In this document: positions 56,264-64,000 of the stretch, in pieces | Layout: each line of letters begins with the position of its first letter | Position numbering within the stretch: position 1 is the first letter of the stretch | Source: Acinetobacter bohemicus ANC 3994 | Lineage (GTDB): Bacteria > Pseudomonadota > Gammaproteobacteria > Pseudomonadales > Moraxellaceae | Assembly (NCBI RefSeq): GCF_000367925.1 | Contig: NZ_KB849176.1 | Coordinates: forward strand, 610,191 to 674,190 | Direction: 5' to 3' | DNA: 64,000 nt | Program-made: the position numbers and the translations under genes | Notes under the pieces: generated by a model | The model's database searches: none | Seen by the model: the letters and a program-made list of their open reading frames with translations, nothing else | Told to the model about the DNA's origin: nothing

Positions 56264-56312
56264 TTTTGCAACAAAAAAAGCCCACATGACGTGGGCTTTT
56301 TTTGTTGCAAAA
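56264..56312. terminator. Long perfect inverted repeat, bidirectional terminator of metK
   Basis: Two arms of 22 bases (56264-56285 and 56291-56312) pair perfectly around ATGAC. Inside, AAAAAAAGCCCAC/GTGGGCTTTTTTT forms a standard terminator on both strands. The repeat abuts the metK stop codon. Confidence 0.92.
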
Positions 56313-57479
56313 TTACAGTCCAGCAGATGCTTTAAGCGCTTCCACTTTATCTGTTTTTTCCCAAGTAAATGCAGTGTCTGAACCTTCGCGGCCAAAGTGG
56401 CCATAGGCAGCAGTTTGCTTATACATGGGTTGAATTAAGTCTAACATGCGGGTAATTCCGTATGGACGTAAGTCAAAATGTTCACGAACCAATTGAATAA
56501 TCAGTTCTTCAGACACTTTCGCTGTATTAAATGTATTGATTGAAATTGAAGTTGGCTCTGCTACACCAATAGCATAAGACACTTGAATTTCACATTTATC
56601 AGCAAGACCTGCTGCAACAATATTTTTTGCAACATAACGACCTGCATAGGCAGCAGAACGGTCCACTTTAGATGGATCTTTACCAGAGAAAGCACCACCG
56701 CCGTGACGTGCCATACCGCCGTAAGTATCGACAATAATTTTACGACCCGTTAAACCACAGTCACCTACAGGACCGCCAATCACAAACATCCCTGTTGGGT
56801 TGATGTGGAATTTGGTGCCTGCATGGAACATTTCAGCAGGAATCACTTTTTTCACAATTTCTTCAATTACGGCTTCTTTTAAAGCTGCTTGAGTAATTTC
56901 AGGATCGTGTTGGGTTGACAATACAACCGCATCTAAACGAACAGGCATGCCATTTTCATAGGCAAAAGTCACCTGACTTTTAGCATCTGGACGTAACCAA
57001 GGCAAACGACCATTACGGCGTAGTTCAGCTTGTTTTTCCATTAAGCGATGTGCATAAGAAATAGGAGCAGGCATTAAAACGTCAGTTTCACGGCTTGCAT
57101 AACCAAACATTAAGCCTTGGTCGCCAGCACCTTGATCTTCAGGTTTTTGACGGTCAACACCCTGAGCAATTTCAGGAGATTGTTTACCAATCATGTTAAT
57201 GACCGCACAGGTTGTACCATCAAAACCGAGGTCAGAATGATGATAGCCAATGCCATTTACGGTTTGACGTACAATCGCTTCAAAGTCAACATTTGCTGTT
57301 GTTGTGATTTCACCCGCAAGTACTACAGCACCTGTTTTGACAAGCGTTTCACAAGCAACCCGTGCAAATGGGTCTTCTGTTAAGATTGCATCCAAAATAG
57401 CATCACTGATTTGGTCAGCCATTTTATCTGGATGGCCTTCGCTTACAGATTCCGAGGTAAATACAGCGTACTCGCGCAT
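56313..57479 (-). CDS. metK: S-adenosylmethionine synthetase
   Basis: MetK makes SAM from methionine and ATP. It has 388 residues from the ATG at 57479. The opening [28 protein letters not shown] and [20 protein letters not shown] are diagnostic. A GTG 12 bases further upstream covers the ribosome binding site (TAGGACTT) and is not the start. No SAM riboswitch is visible upstream. Confidence 0.97.
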   Translation of the reverse strand: MREYAVFTSESVSEGHPDKMADQISDAILDAILTEDPFARVACETLVKTGAVVLAGEITTTANVDFEAIVRQTVNGIGYHHSDLGFDGTTCAVINMIGKQSPEIAQGVDRQKPEDQGAGDQGLMFGYASRETDVLMPAPISYAHRLMEKQAELRRNGRLPWLRPDAKSQVTFAYENGMPVRLDAVVLSTQHDPEITQAALKEAVIEEIVKKVIPAEMFHAGTKFHINPTGMFVIGGPVGDCGLTGRKIIVDTYGGMARHGGGAFSGKDPSKVDRSAAYAGRYVAKNIVAAGLADKCEIQVSYAIGVAEPTSISINTFNTAKVSEELIIQLVREHFDLRPYGITRMLDLIQPMYKQTAAYGHFGREGSDTAFTWEKTDKVEALKASAGL

Positions 57480-58277
57480 AAGTCCTATCACAGTTAATTC
57501 AAAAGACGCAATATGTTACATCGAGTTAGACTTTTGGACCAGTTCCATACGACAAAAATGACTGAAATTATTTCAATTTCACGACTTTTTAATTGATATA
57601 TGCATCTATAAAACTGATAAGCAAGCAAAATGAACAGCTAAAGTTAAAGATATACGGTTAAAAAAATTAAAATGCTGCATAACCGAATTCATTAAAAATA
57701 ATTTATTTTTGAAGGATAGAGGCTAAAAAATGAAAGTGAAATTTAAATAATAAATATGAATATCATGTATTTAGTAAAATAAAACACTAAAGATAGAATT
57801 TGAAAGAACGGAATTAAATAAATGTCATGGACAAAATTAGCTCCAATAAAGAAGTTTAAATTTCAATATTTTCATTTATTTTATGTAAAAGTGAATTTTA
57901 TTCATGTTTGGTTTTTTATTATGCTTATCAAGCAAAGAATATAAGCAAAAGGGTATAAAAGGACTTAAACAGAAAGAGATGATGGATTTGTGTACGACCT
58001 ATTTAAATTTTATCAAGCGGCATTAAAGGGCACGTCATCTATTCAAGATGTCATCCATTCATTTTGAATAGGATGAATCCGCCCATTTCCCATAGTTTAA
58101 TCAGCAAAACTGATGTGTAAATAAGCTATTCCTATATTAAAATAGCAACAGCCACGAATAAATGTTGAAATGTTGGCTATTAGGCTTTACCCCTTGCTGT
58201 TTTTTTAAGACAATACGCACAGCTTTGAATTTTCCTATTCATCATCTTCTTTAAACGATTTAGTTGGACTCTGACCT
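57480..58277. promoter_or_regulatory. Divergent 800-base region upstream of metK and tkt
   Basis: No gene is seen. The sequence is strongly AT-rich. One imperfect hairpin, CATCCATTCA with TGAATAGGATG at 58052-58075, lies about 200 bases before tkt and lacks a T-run. It might be a leader structure of the tkt transcript. Promoters of both genes must lie here. Confidence 0.4.
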
Positions 58278-60266
58278 ATGACAACCCCGCTTAACGAACG
58301 CCGTATTGCAAACGCAATTCGTGTATTGGCCATGGATGCTGTGCAAAAAGCAAATTCAGGACATCCAGGTGCTCCAATGGGGATGGCAGATATCGCTGAT
58401 GTGGTATGGCGTGAATTTTTAAATCACAACCCAACAAACCCACAATGGCCGAACCGTGACCGTTTTGTATTGTCTAATGGTCATGGCTCAATGCTTCAAT
58501 ATGCATTGTTACATTTAACCGGTTATGACCTTTCAATTGCAGATTTACAACAATTCCGTCAGTTGCATTCAAAAACGCCGGGTCACCCAGAATTAGGTTA
58601 TGCACCGGGTATTGAAACTACAACTGGTCCTTTAGGTCAGGGTATTGCAAATGCAGTTGGTTTTGCGTTGGCTGAGAAAACCTTAGCAGCTCAATTTAAC
58701 AAAGATGACTTATCGGTTGTAGACCATTTCACTTACTGTTTCTTGGGTGATGGTTGTTTAATGGAAGGTGTTTCTCATGAAGCATGTTCATTGGCAGGGA
58801 CTTTAGGTCTAGGCAAACTGGTTGCTTACTATGATGACAACGGCATTTCAATTGATGGCGAAGTAGAAGGTTGGTTCTCTGACGATACAGAGCAACGTTT
58901 CTTAGCTTACGGTTGGCAAGTGCTTAAAGTTGATGGTCATGATGCTGATGCGTTACGCGCTGCAACTTTGGAAGCAAAAGCTGAAACTACCAAACCAACA
59001 CTGATCATCTGTAAAACGATTATTGGTTTAGGCTCACCAAATAAACAAGGTAAAGAAGATTGCCACGGCGCGCCGCTAGGTAATGATGAAATCGCATTAA
59101 CGCGTCAAGCTTTAGGCTGGACTGAAGAAGCATTTGTTATTCCTGCTGATATTTATGCAGCGTGGGATGCGAAAGACAAAGGTGCGAAATCTGAAGCTGC
59201 TTGGAATGAAACTTTTGCTGCTTATGCTGCAAAATATCCAACAGAAGCTGCTGAACTTAAACGTCGTGTAAGCGGTGAATTGCCGGCTACTTTTGCTGCT
59301 CAAGCCGATGCTTATATTGCTGAAGTAAATGCAAAAGCTGAAACGATTGCAACACGTAAAGCCAGCCAAAATGCACTTCAAGCCTTTGGTCCATTACTTC
59401 CTGAAATTTTAGGTGGTTCTGCTGACCTTGCTGGTTCTAACCTAACCCTTTGGAAAGGTTGTGTCGGCGTTCAGGATAATCCTGCCGGTAACTACGTGCA
59501 TTACGGTGTTCGTGAATTCGGTATGACTGCCATTGCCAATGGTGTTGCACTGCACGGTGGTTTCATTCCTTACGTCGCAACATTCTTGATGTTTATGGAA
59601 TATGCACGTAATGCAGTACGTATGTCTGCATTGATGAAACAACGTGTGATTCATGTATATACCCATGACTCAATTGGTCTAGGTGAAGATGGCCCAACGC
59701 ATCAACCTGTAGAACAAATTGCTTCTTTACGTGGTACGCCAAACTTAAATACATGGCGTCCATGTGACACCGTTGAAGCAGCAATTTCTTGGAAATCTGC
59801 ATTAATTCGTGCTGAAGGTCCAACTGCGTTGATCTTCTCTCGTCAAAACTTACCATTCCAAGCGCGTACTGATGCTCAAATTGCTGATGTTGCTAAAGGT
59901 GGTTATGTATTGGCTAAAGAAAAAGGCGAATTAAAAGCAATCATTATTGCAACGGGTTCTGAAGTTTCATTGGCGATGGAAGCCTATGCACAGCTTGAAG
60001 GTGTGCGTGTTGTTTCTATGCCGTGTGCTGAAGAATTTGTTAAACAAGATGCGGCTTACCGTGAAGCCGTTCTTCCTGCCAACATCCGTGCACGTGTTGC
60101 TGTAGAAGCTGCGCATGTCGATTACTGGTGGAAATTTGTCGGTCTTGATGGTCGTGTGATTGGTATGACCACATATGGCGAATCTGCACCTGCAAAAGAC
60201 TTGTACCAACACTTTGGTATCACCACTGATGCGGTTGTTGCAGCGGTAAAAGAAATTACAGCTTAA
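58278..60266 (+). CDS. tkt: Transketolase
   Basis: This thiamine-diphosphate enzyme of the pentose phosphate pathway transfers two-carbon units. It has 662 residues. [17 protein letters not shown] near 20-36 and [20 protein letters not shown] (the GDG...N ThDP motif) are intact, as is the pyrimidine-domain sequence [14 protein letters not shown]. Codon use suggests high expression. It is monocistronic. Confidence 0.97.
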   Translation: MTTPLNERRIANAIRVLAMDAVQKANSGHPGAPMGMADIADVVWREFLNHNPTNPQWPNRDRFVLSNGHGSMLQYALLHLTGYDLSIADLQQFRQLHSKTPGHPELGYAPGIETTTGPLGQGIANAVGFALAEKTLAAQFNKDDLSVVDHFTYCFLGDGCLMEGVSHEACSLAGTLGLGKLVAYYDDNGISIDGEVEGWFSDDTEQRFLAYGWQVLKVDGHDADALRAATLEAKAETTKPTLIICKTIIGLGSPNKQGKEDCHGAPLGNDEIALTRQALGWTEEAFVIPADIYAAWDAKDKGAKSEAAWNETFAAYAAKYPTEAAELKRRVSGELPATFAAQADAYIAEVNAKAETIATRKASQNALQAFGPLLPEILGGSADLAGSNLTLWKGCVGVQDNPAGNYVHYGVREFGMTAIANGVALHGGFIPYVATFLMFMEYARNAVRMSALMKQRVIHVYTHDSIGLGEDGPTHQPVEQIASLRGTPNLNTWRPCDTVEAAISWKSALIRAEGPTALIFSRQNLPFQARTDAQIADVAKGGYVLAKEKGELKAIIIATGSEVSLAMEAYAQLEGVRVVSMPCAEEFVKQDAAYREAVLPANIRARVAVEAAHVDYWWKFVGLDGRVIGMTTYGESAPAKDLYQHFGITTDAVVAAVKEITA

Positions 60267-60286
60267 TCGAAAAAATTTAGCTTGTT

Positions 60287-60314
60287 AAAAAACGCTCCAA
60301 TTGGAGCGTTTTTA
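60287..60314 (+). terminator. tkt terminator
   Basis: AAAAACGCTCC pairs with GGAGCGTTTTT around AATT. Confidence 0.92.
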
Positions 60315-60430
60315 TTGAGATGAATTTTTAACGATATTGTTCTAGTAGTTTGTACCAATAAGTATATAGTGATGCCATTCATTGAGTATTCATTTTGAGA
60401 TGGCATTTATTCAGCATAAGTGAGGAAAAT

Positions 60431-60646
60431 ATGAGCCTTTATAACCAGATTAATGACGAAATTACCCTAATGGACGCTGGCGAACAGAAGTGGATTGGTC
60501 AAGACATTCCACTTGAGTCCATGATGGCAGTCGTGTTGATGTTGAAAGACTTAGATGAAGAGAAAGTCATCAAAGTTCGTCGACAAAACCATGAAAAACA
60601 TACAGGTCTTAAGCAGATTGATCGTGTGTTGGTTGAGAAGTTATAA
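60431..60646 (+). CDS. Hypothetical protein, 71 residues
   Basis: This small soluble protein (SLYNQINDEITLMDAGEQKW then VVLMLKDLDEEKVIKVRRQN) has a good GAGGA ribosome binding site before the ATG at 60431; a longer ORF from 60395 would include it. It is probably helical. No motif is recognised. It ends 15 bases before the inverted-repeat element. Confidence 0.65.
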   Translation: MSLYNQINDEITLMDAGEQKWIGQDIPLESMMAVVLMLKDLDEEKVIKVRRQNHEKHTGLKQIDRVLVEKL

Positions 60647-60661
60647 AAGATTAAGCATCTT

Positions 60662-61041
60662 AAAAAAGCCCCTTTTAGGTAATGCCAGTCAGTTAAGAAA
60701 TTGACTGGCATTTTATTTTTTAAATTCATGATGTTACTCGATACGCGGAAACGTCATCCGCAACTGTTCGAGGCAAGACTACTTTGGAAAAGTACAGTTT
60801 TTGCGATTTATTAATCAATAAAAGGGATTTGACGAGTTTTGCGGTGAGGCGCACTGCGCCGCAAGATGCTTTTCTTGCGAACTCAAAATATATTTTGAGG
60901 ATTCTCATTTGGGCTTATCCAAAGTAATAGATGAGCTCCAAGTATTTGATTTAAAATATAAGACTTCGTCGTGAAGAACTAAAAAGTTAAGGAGTCTATT
61001 ACAAAACTCCTTAACTGACTGGCATTACACTTTTGGGGCTT
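60662..61041 (+). repeat. Intergenic element with terminal inverted repeats (copy in plus orientation)
   Basis: A 380-base element bounded by AAAAAAGCCCC and GGGGCTTTT. Next inward both ends carry GTAATGCCAGTCAGTTAAG in inverted orientation, a terminal repeat of about 36 bases in total. The left end folds (AATGCCAGTCA / TGACTGGCATT) into a terminator with T-run. The right end folds with GTTAAGGAGT/ACTCCTTAAC. The core (60841-60860) contains GGCGC-ACT-GCGCC. The reverse complement of the copy at 48541-48909 matches it nearly throughout. It lies between the convergent 60431 and OsmC-like genes. Confidence 0.88.
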
Positions 61042-61065
61042 TTATTATTTGAGACAACGCATTTG

Positions 61066-61473
61066 CTAAGTTGTTAATTCAGTCTGAATCTGAATATTTG
61101 AAGTCAATAATTTGTGGACAGGACAATTTTCAGCAACTTTCAATAATCGTTTATGTTGATCTTCAGTGAAATCACCTTTTAGGGTAATTTTACGCACAAT
61201 ATTGTTTTGGCCTGCTTCTTGTTCTGCATTTGGATTTAAAGCCAAATCGACCTGTACATGTTCTAGTTGAATGTCTTTGTGATCGGCATACATTTGCAAA
61301 GTGACCGTTGTACAAGCCCCTAAAGCCGAAAGTAAAAGTTGTATTGGGTTTGGTGCGCTATCTTGTCCACCTTTTGACGTTGGTTCATCGACATACCAGA
61401 GATGACCTGATGGATCAGTGAGGGTAACGCGATACGGTGTGGTTGTACTTTGAGCTTATGCACTATGGATCAT
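61066..61473 (-). pseudogene. OsmC-family protein gene with early in-frame TAA
   Basis: From codon 7 to the end the frame encodes an OsmC/Ohr-like protein (YRVTLTDPSGHLWYVDEP, then LLLSALGACTTVTLQMYADHK with the catalytic cysteine, and ENCPVHKLLTSN with the second). The ATG at 61473 gives MIHSA, then TAA at 61456-61458, then AQSTTTPYRV in the same frame. A CAA to TAA change would explain it. No start codon exists between the stop and the OsmC domain, apart from internal Met after the first cysteine, so the peroxidase is probably not made. A ribosome binding site is weak. Confidence 0.75.
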
Positions 61474-61790
61474 TAGAATTACAGCTTCTTTTTTGAAATA
61501 GATATTGTTATACAATGCTTTATATCACGTTAAGACTGTTTGTTTTTTGTATTAAATCATTCTTAAATGATGAATAAAAGATTGAAAAAATAAGCTTTCT
61601 ATATTCGCTAGAGTATAAAAAATAGAGTATTTTTCTATTATTATCATTGTGTTATTCATATTTTGTTTTAAATTTTTAAAGCCAAATATAGGGATTGTTC
61701 TATTCTTGCAACATATCGTTTTATCTATATCAGTGAATTAAGATGGGAAACGTATACACTAACAATCATTCCGAAGCGAGATAAAAACAC
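61474..61790. other. Divergent upstream region of the OsmC-like and YceI-like genes
   Basis: About 315 AT-rich bases with no gene. The YceI-like gene has AAGCGAGAT as its ribosome binding site. Confidence 0.4.
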
Positions 61791-62369
61791 ATGAATTTTA
61801 AAGCAATAACTTTAGGTTTGGCCGTAGCATCTGTTGCAACTTTGTCGTTGGCAAAACCAGTTGCATATCAAATTGATCCAACTCATACAGCAACTGTATT
61901 TGCTTGGAACCATTTTGGTTTTTCTACACCATCTGCGAACTTTAGCGACATTCAAGGTACAATTAATGTCGATAATGCAAAACCTGCAAATTCATCTGTT
62001 AATGTGACTATTCCTTTATCGAGTTTAAATACGAATGTAAAAGCATTGGATGAGCATTTAAAAACAGCAGATTTTTTTGATGCAGCCAAGTATCCAAACA
62101 TCACATTTAAAAGTACTAAAGTTCAAGCTTTAGGTAAAAACAAATACAAAATCACTGGTAACCTGACAGTGAAAGATGTGACTAAACCTGTAATTTTAGA
62201 TGCAGTCTTGAATAAACAAGGCGTACATCCAATGACTAAAGCTGAGTCTATTGGTTTTAATGCAACCACTTCATTTGATCGTTCAGCATTTGGCATAGGT
62301 GCTTATGTTCCGAACGTGGGTGATAAAATTACAGTAAATATCACAACTGAAGCGTCAGTACCTAAATAA
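61791..62369 (+). CDS. YceI-family periplasmic lipid-binding protein
   Basis: This 192-residue exported lipocalin-like protein has signal peptide residues 1-21 (cleavage near LSLAKP). YQIDPTHTATVFAWNHFGFS and LKTADFFDAAKYPNITFKS are YceI hallmarks. The family binds polyprenyl or other lipids in a beta-barrel; E. coli YceI responds to osmotic and acid stress. It is single with a strong terminator. Confidence 0.93.
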   Translation: MNFKAITLGLAVASVATLSLAKPVAYQIDPTHTATVFAWNHFGFSTPSANFSDIQGTINVDNAKPANSSVNVTIPLSSLNTNVKALDEHLKTADFFDAAKYPNITFKSTKVQALGKNKYKITGNLTVKDVTKPVILDAVLNKQGVHPMTKAESIGFNATTSFDRSAFGIGAYVPNVGDKITVNITTEASVPK

Positions 62370-62394
62370 TTATTTAAATACAATTATTTATAGC

Positions 62395-62439
62395 AATATG
62401 CCACCTTTCTATTGTTTATAGTAAGGTGGCATATTTTTT
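62395..62439 (+). terminator. Terminator of the YceI-like gene
   Basis: AATATGCCACCTT pairs perfectly with AAGGTGGCATATT (13 bases) around a 15-base loop, with a T-run. Confidence 0.88.
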
Positions 62440-62610
62440 GGATGTAGAACACAAAAAGCATTTAATTCTTATGATAAATTTTTTAATCATTGATCATAAA
62501 AATTGTTTTTTTATTAAAAATCAAAATCACTTAGTCGTGCCATATAACAAAAAGAAAGCATAAGGTATATACTTAAAGACACTGTTAGAATCCTATGTGA
62601 GCAAAAAAAA

Positions 62611-62814
62611 ATGCCTCAAAATTTTGTAATTCGATTCGTTAGTGTTCTTGCCTTTGTTTTAGTATTAGCTGCACTTGTTATTCATTTTTTATTTTCAGGG
62701 GAAACAACGGTTGTATTATGGATCTTCACTTTTCCTATTATTCTTGCCGTGCCTATTTTAATATCGGTGTTTTTGGCTAAAGATCAGGAATTGGGCGTTT
62801 CTGTACATGAATAA
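62611..62814 (+). CDS. Small two-helix membrane protein, 67 residues
   Basis: Two hydrophobic segments (about 8-28 and 34-54: FVSVLAFVLVLAALVIHFL and VVLWIFTFPIILAVPILIS) predict a hairpin membrane protein with a short polar end. No family is recognised. The A-rich leader offers only weak ribosome binding. Confidence 0.6.
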   Translation: MPQNFVIRFVSVLAFVLVLAALVIHFLFSGETTVVLWIFTFPIILAVPILISVFLAKDQELGVSVHE

Positions 62815-62860
62815 AAATTTAAAATGATATCGGTTTTAATTTAAGCTGATTAAGTTGAAC

Positions 62861-62912
62861 AGCACCCTTTAAATTGGACATTTTTAGTCTTATTTGAAGG
62901 GTGCTTTTTTTT
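62861..62912. terminator. Terminator between the small membrane gene and LysE gene
   Basis: AGCACCCTT pairs with AAGGGTGCT across a 27-base loop, with a T-run on the plus strand. It is weaker because of the loop length. Confidence 0.6.
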
Positions 62913-62925
62913 AAGGATGAATGTT

Positions 62926-63546
62926 TTAATCACGATTTAAAATGAGGTAACAGCCAAAGCTAATAAAAATTCCACCCGTCAGTCCGTCAATCCATTGACT
63001 TAAACGCTGGTAGGCAGCATTCATTTTATGCCATGAAAATAAATAAGCGACTAAGGCAAACCAAATTAAGCTTTCAAGCCAGATTAAGGCAAGTAATGAG
63101 CTTTGTGTGGTTAAAGGCATGTCTGCATTAATGGCCAAGGAAAAAACACTACTAAAATAGACCAATGCTTTAGGGTTCGCCATATTGGTGAAAAAGCCCT
63201 GTAACAATAAAGTGAGCTTGGATTTTGGTATAGCTGTTGCGAGTTGTTGTACCGAAGTTTGTTGATTAAACGCCGATTTAAATAATTGTATCCCCAGATA
63301 GAACAGGTAAAGTCCCCCTAAAATCACCAGCGCTTGTTGTAACCATGCAATTTTTTGGAACAGGAAGTGTAAGCCACTGATGGCACAAATAGCCCAGACT
63401 AAAATGCTCAGCGAGATGCCTAAGGCTGCAAACATTGCATGTGATCTGGATTGACGAATGGCACTTTGACTGACAAAGAAAAAATCTGGCCCCGGACTTA
63501 GCAGGGCAAAAAAATGAATCAGGGCAATCCCAAGAAAAAGTGTCAT
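62926..63546 (-). CDS. LysE/RhtB-family amino acid exporter
   Basis: This is a third family member in this window, with 206 residues and about six helices. The signature is SPGPDFFFVSQSA near 17-29, and NMANPKALVYFSSVF matches the exporter at 54872 more than the one at 21589. The substrate is unknown. Confidence 0.88.
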   Translation of the reverse strand: MTLFLGIALIHFFALLSPGPDFFFVSQSAIRQSRSHAMFAALGISLSILVWAICAISGLHFLFQKIAWLQQALVILGGLYLFYLGIQLFKSAFNQQTSVQQLATAIPKSKLTLLLQGFFTNMANPKALVYFSSVFSLAINADMPLTTQSSLLALIWLESLIWFALVAYLFSWHKMNAAYQRLSQWIDGLTGGIFISFGCYLILNRD

Positions 63547-63606
63547 CGTATGGTCTTATTATGAAAGATGACACTTTTATAAAGATGAATACGGTAATTG
63601 TACAGT

Positions 63607-64000
63607 TTATTTTGCTTCAATTTGCATAAGATACTGTTGAATAATTTTACCCGAAACTTGTTCTAGCGCAGAGGCATACCGCTGATTATCTTCCCGCAGT
63701 GCTGTGATGTCGATATGGGCATGTCGTAATTCACAGGTATGACCAATCAACCATTTTTCTAAGCTGTCCGCAGCAACTTCTACATGGAATTGTAAGGCGA
63801 GTATATTCTTACCAAGCGTAAATGCCTGATTGGGATACAGATCAGAACTGGCCAATAAAGTTGTATTTTCAGGTAAATCAAAAGTATCGCCGTGCCAATG
63901 CAGTACAGGCGTATCTATCAAAGTAGAAAGTAAATTGTTTTCTGTATCAGATATCTTGAGCGTACTCCACCCAATTTCTTTTTGATGTCCTGCATAGACT
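63607..64000 (-). CDS. Class I glutamine amidotransferase-like protein (N-terminus outside window)
   Basis: The C-terminal 130 residues are seen. VLHWHGDTFDLPENTTLLAS and ILALQFHVEV match GMP-synthase-like stand-alone amidotransferases. His and Glu of QFHVE complete the catalytic triad. The nucleophile cysteine lies in the missing part beyond 64000. The frame extends past the ATG-like start at 63921 (VYAGHQKEIGWSTLKISD precedes it), so that is not the start. Confidence 0.85.
   Translation of the reverse strand, partial: VYAGHQKEIGWSTLKISDTENNLLSTLIDTPVLHWHGDTFDLPENTTLLASSDLYPNQAFTLGKNILALQFHVEVAADSLEKWLIGHTCELRHAHIDITALREDNQRYASALEQVSGKIIQQYLMQIEAK

Noticed and set aside
57480..58277. Possible SAM riboswitch upstream of metK
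   Set aside because: No recognisable conserved riboswitch core was seen; only one imperfect hairpin near tkt.
60726..60908. 60-codon minus-strand gene inside the inverted-repeat element
   Set aside because: Replacement changes exceed silent ones between copies and the N-terminal frame is not shared.

Overview
The window is an AT-rich chromosomal stretch that reads as Acinetobacter (Moraxellaceae, Gammaproteobacteria). I place it at genus level from the protein sequences and from gene combinations such as a monomeric NADP-isocitrate dehydrogenase near a dimeric one, dapC-glnD-purT, and a sulfonate/sulfone-type operon joined to metNI. I do not claim a species. Almost all of it is housekeeping core genome. 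There is no prophage, integron, CRISPR array or intact insertion sequence.

Layout. 1-8.4 kb: an exonuclease end, a secreted lipase-like lipoprotein, glyA, rnk, slyD, dacC and an M61 peptidase. 8.4-15.4 kb: a decayed gap, monomeric IDH, an AT-rich PD-(D/E)XK nuclease gene, rluE and dimeric icd. 15.4-22.2 kb: small envelope genes, an M23 peptidase lipoprotein, an MFS transporter, alaA with an extra N-terminal domain, msrB-glutathione peroxidase, and an AraC regulator next to a LysE exporter. 22.4-28.8 kb: dapC, glnD, purT and azlCD, all on the minus strand. 28.9-34.2 kb: small lipoproteins, a Fur-box-preceded TonB siderophore receptor, a Crp-type regulator, a DUF962 protein and a Met/His/Lys repeat protein. 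34.4-42.9 kb: ychF, then a seven-gene minus-strand operon (two SfnB-like flavoenzymes, an LLM monooxygenase, two MetQ-like binding proteins, metN, metI) that fits scavenging of organic sulfur plus methionine uptake. 43.3-50 kb: GST, Lrp-type regulator, a membrane-protein gene split by an amber codon, yebC, an acyltransferase, tRNA-Ile2(CAU), a sparsely coding 2 kb, and bioB. 50.2-57.5 kb: queG divergent from the NAD(P)HX repair gene, acylphosphatase, ruvC, fxsA, LysE and metK. 58.3-64 kb: tkt, an OsmC-family gene with an early stop, a YceI protein, LysE and a partial glutamine amidotransferase.

The most unusual structure is a family of intergenic elements with shared terminal inverted repeats, each filling a gap between convergent genes. 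Two roughly 370-380 bp copies lie in opposite orientation (48541-48909 and 60662-61041). A 147 bp relative (22268-22414) keeps the same ends but has a different interior, which itself matches a second dispersed repeat (27643-27680). The ends form hairpins followed by T-runs, so the elements probably terminate transcription from both sides. Other points of interest are two genes broken by single in-frame stop codons, two MetQ-like proteins with a membrane anchor but no lipobox cysteine, a helix-turn-helix-like extension on AlaA, and the lone PD-(D/E)XK protein between the two IDH genes.
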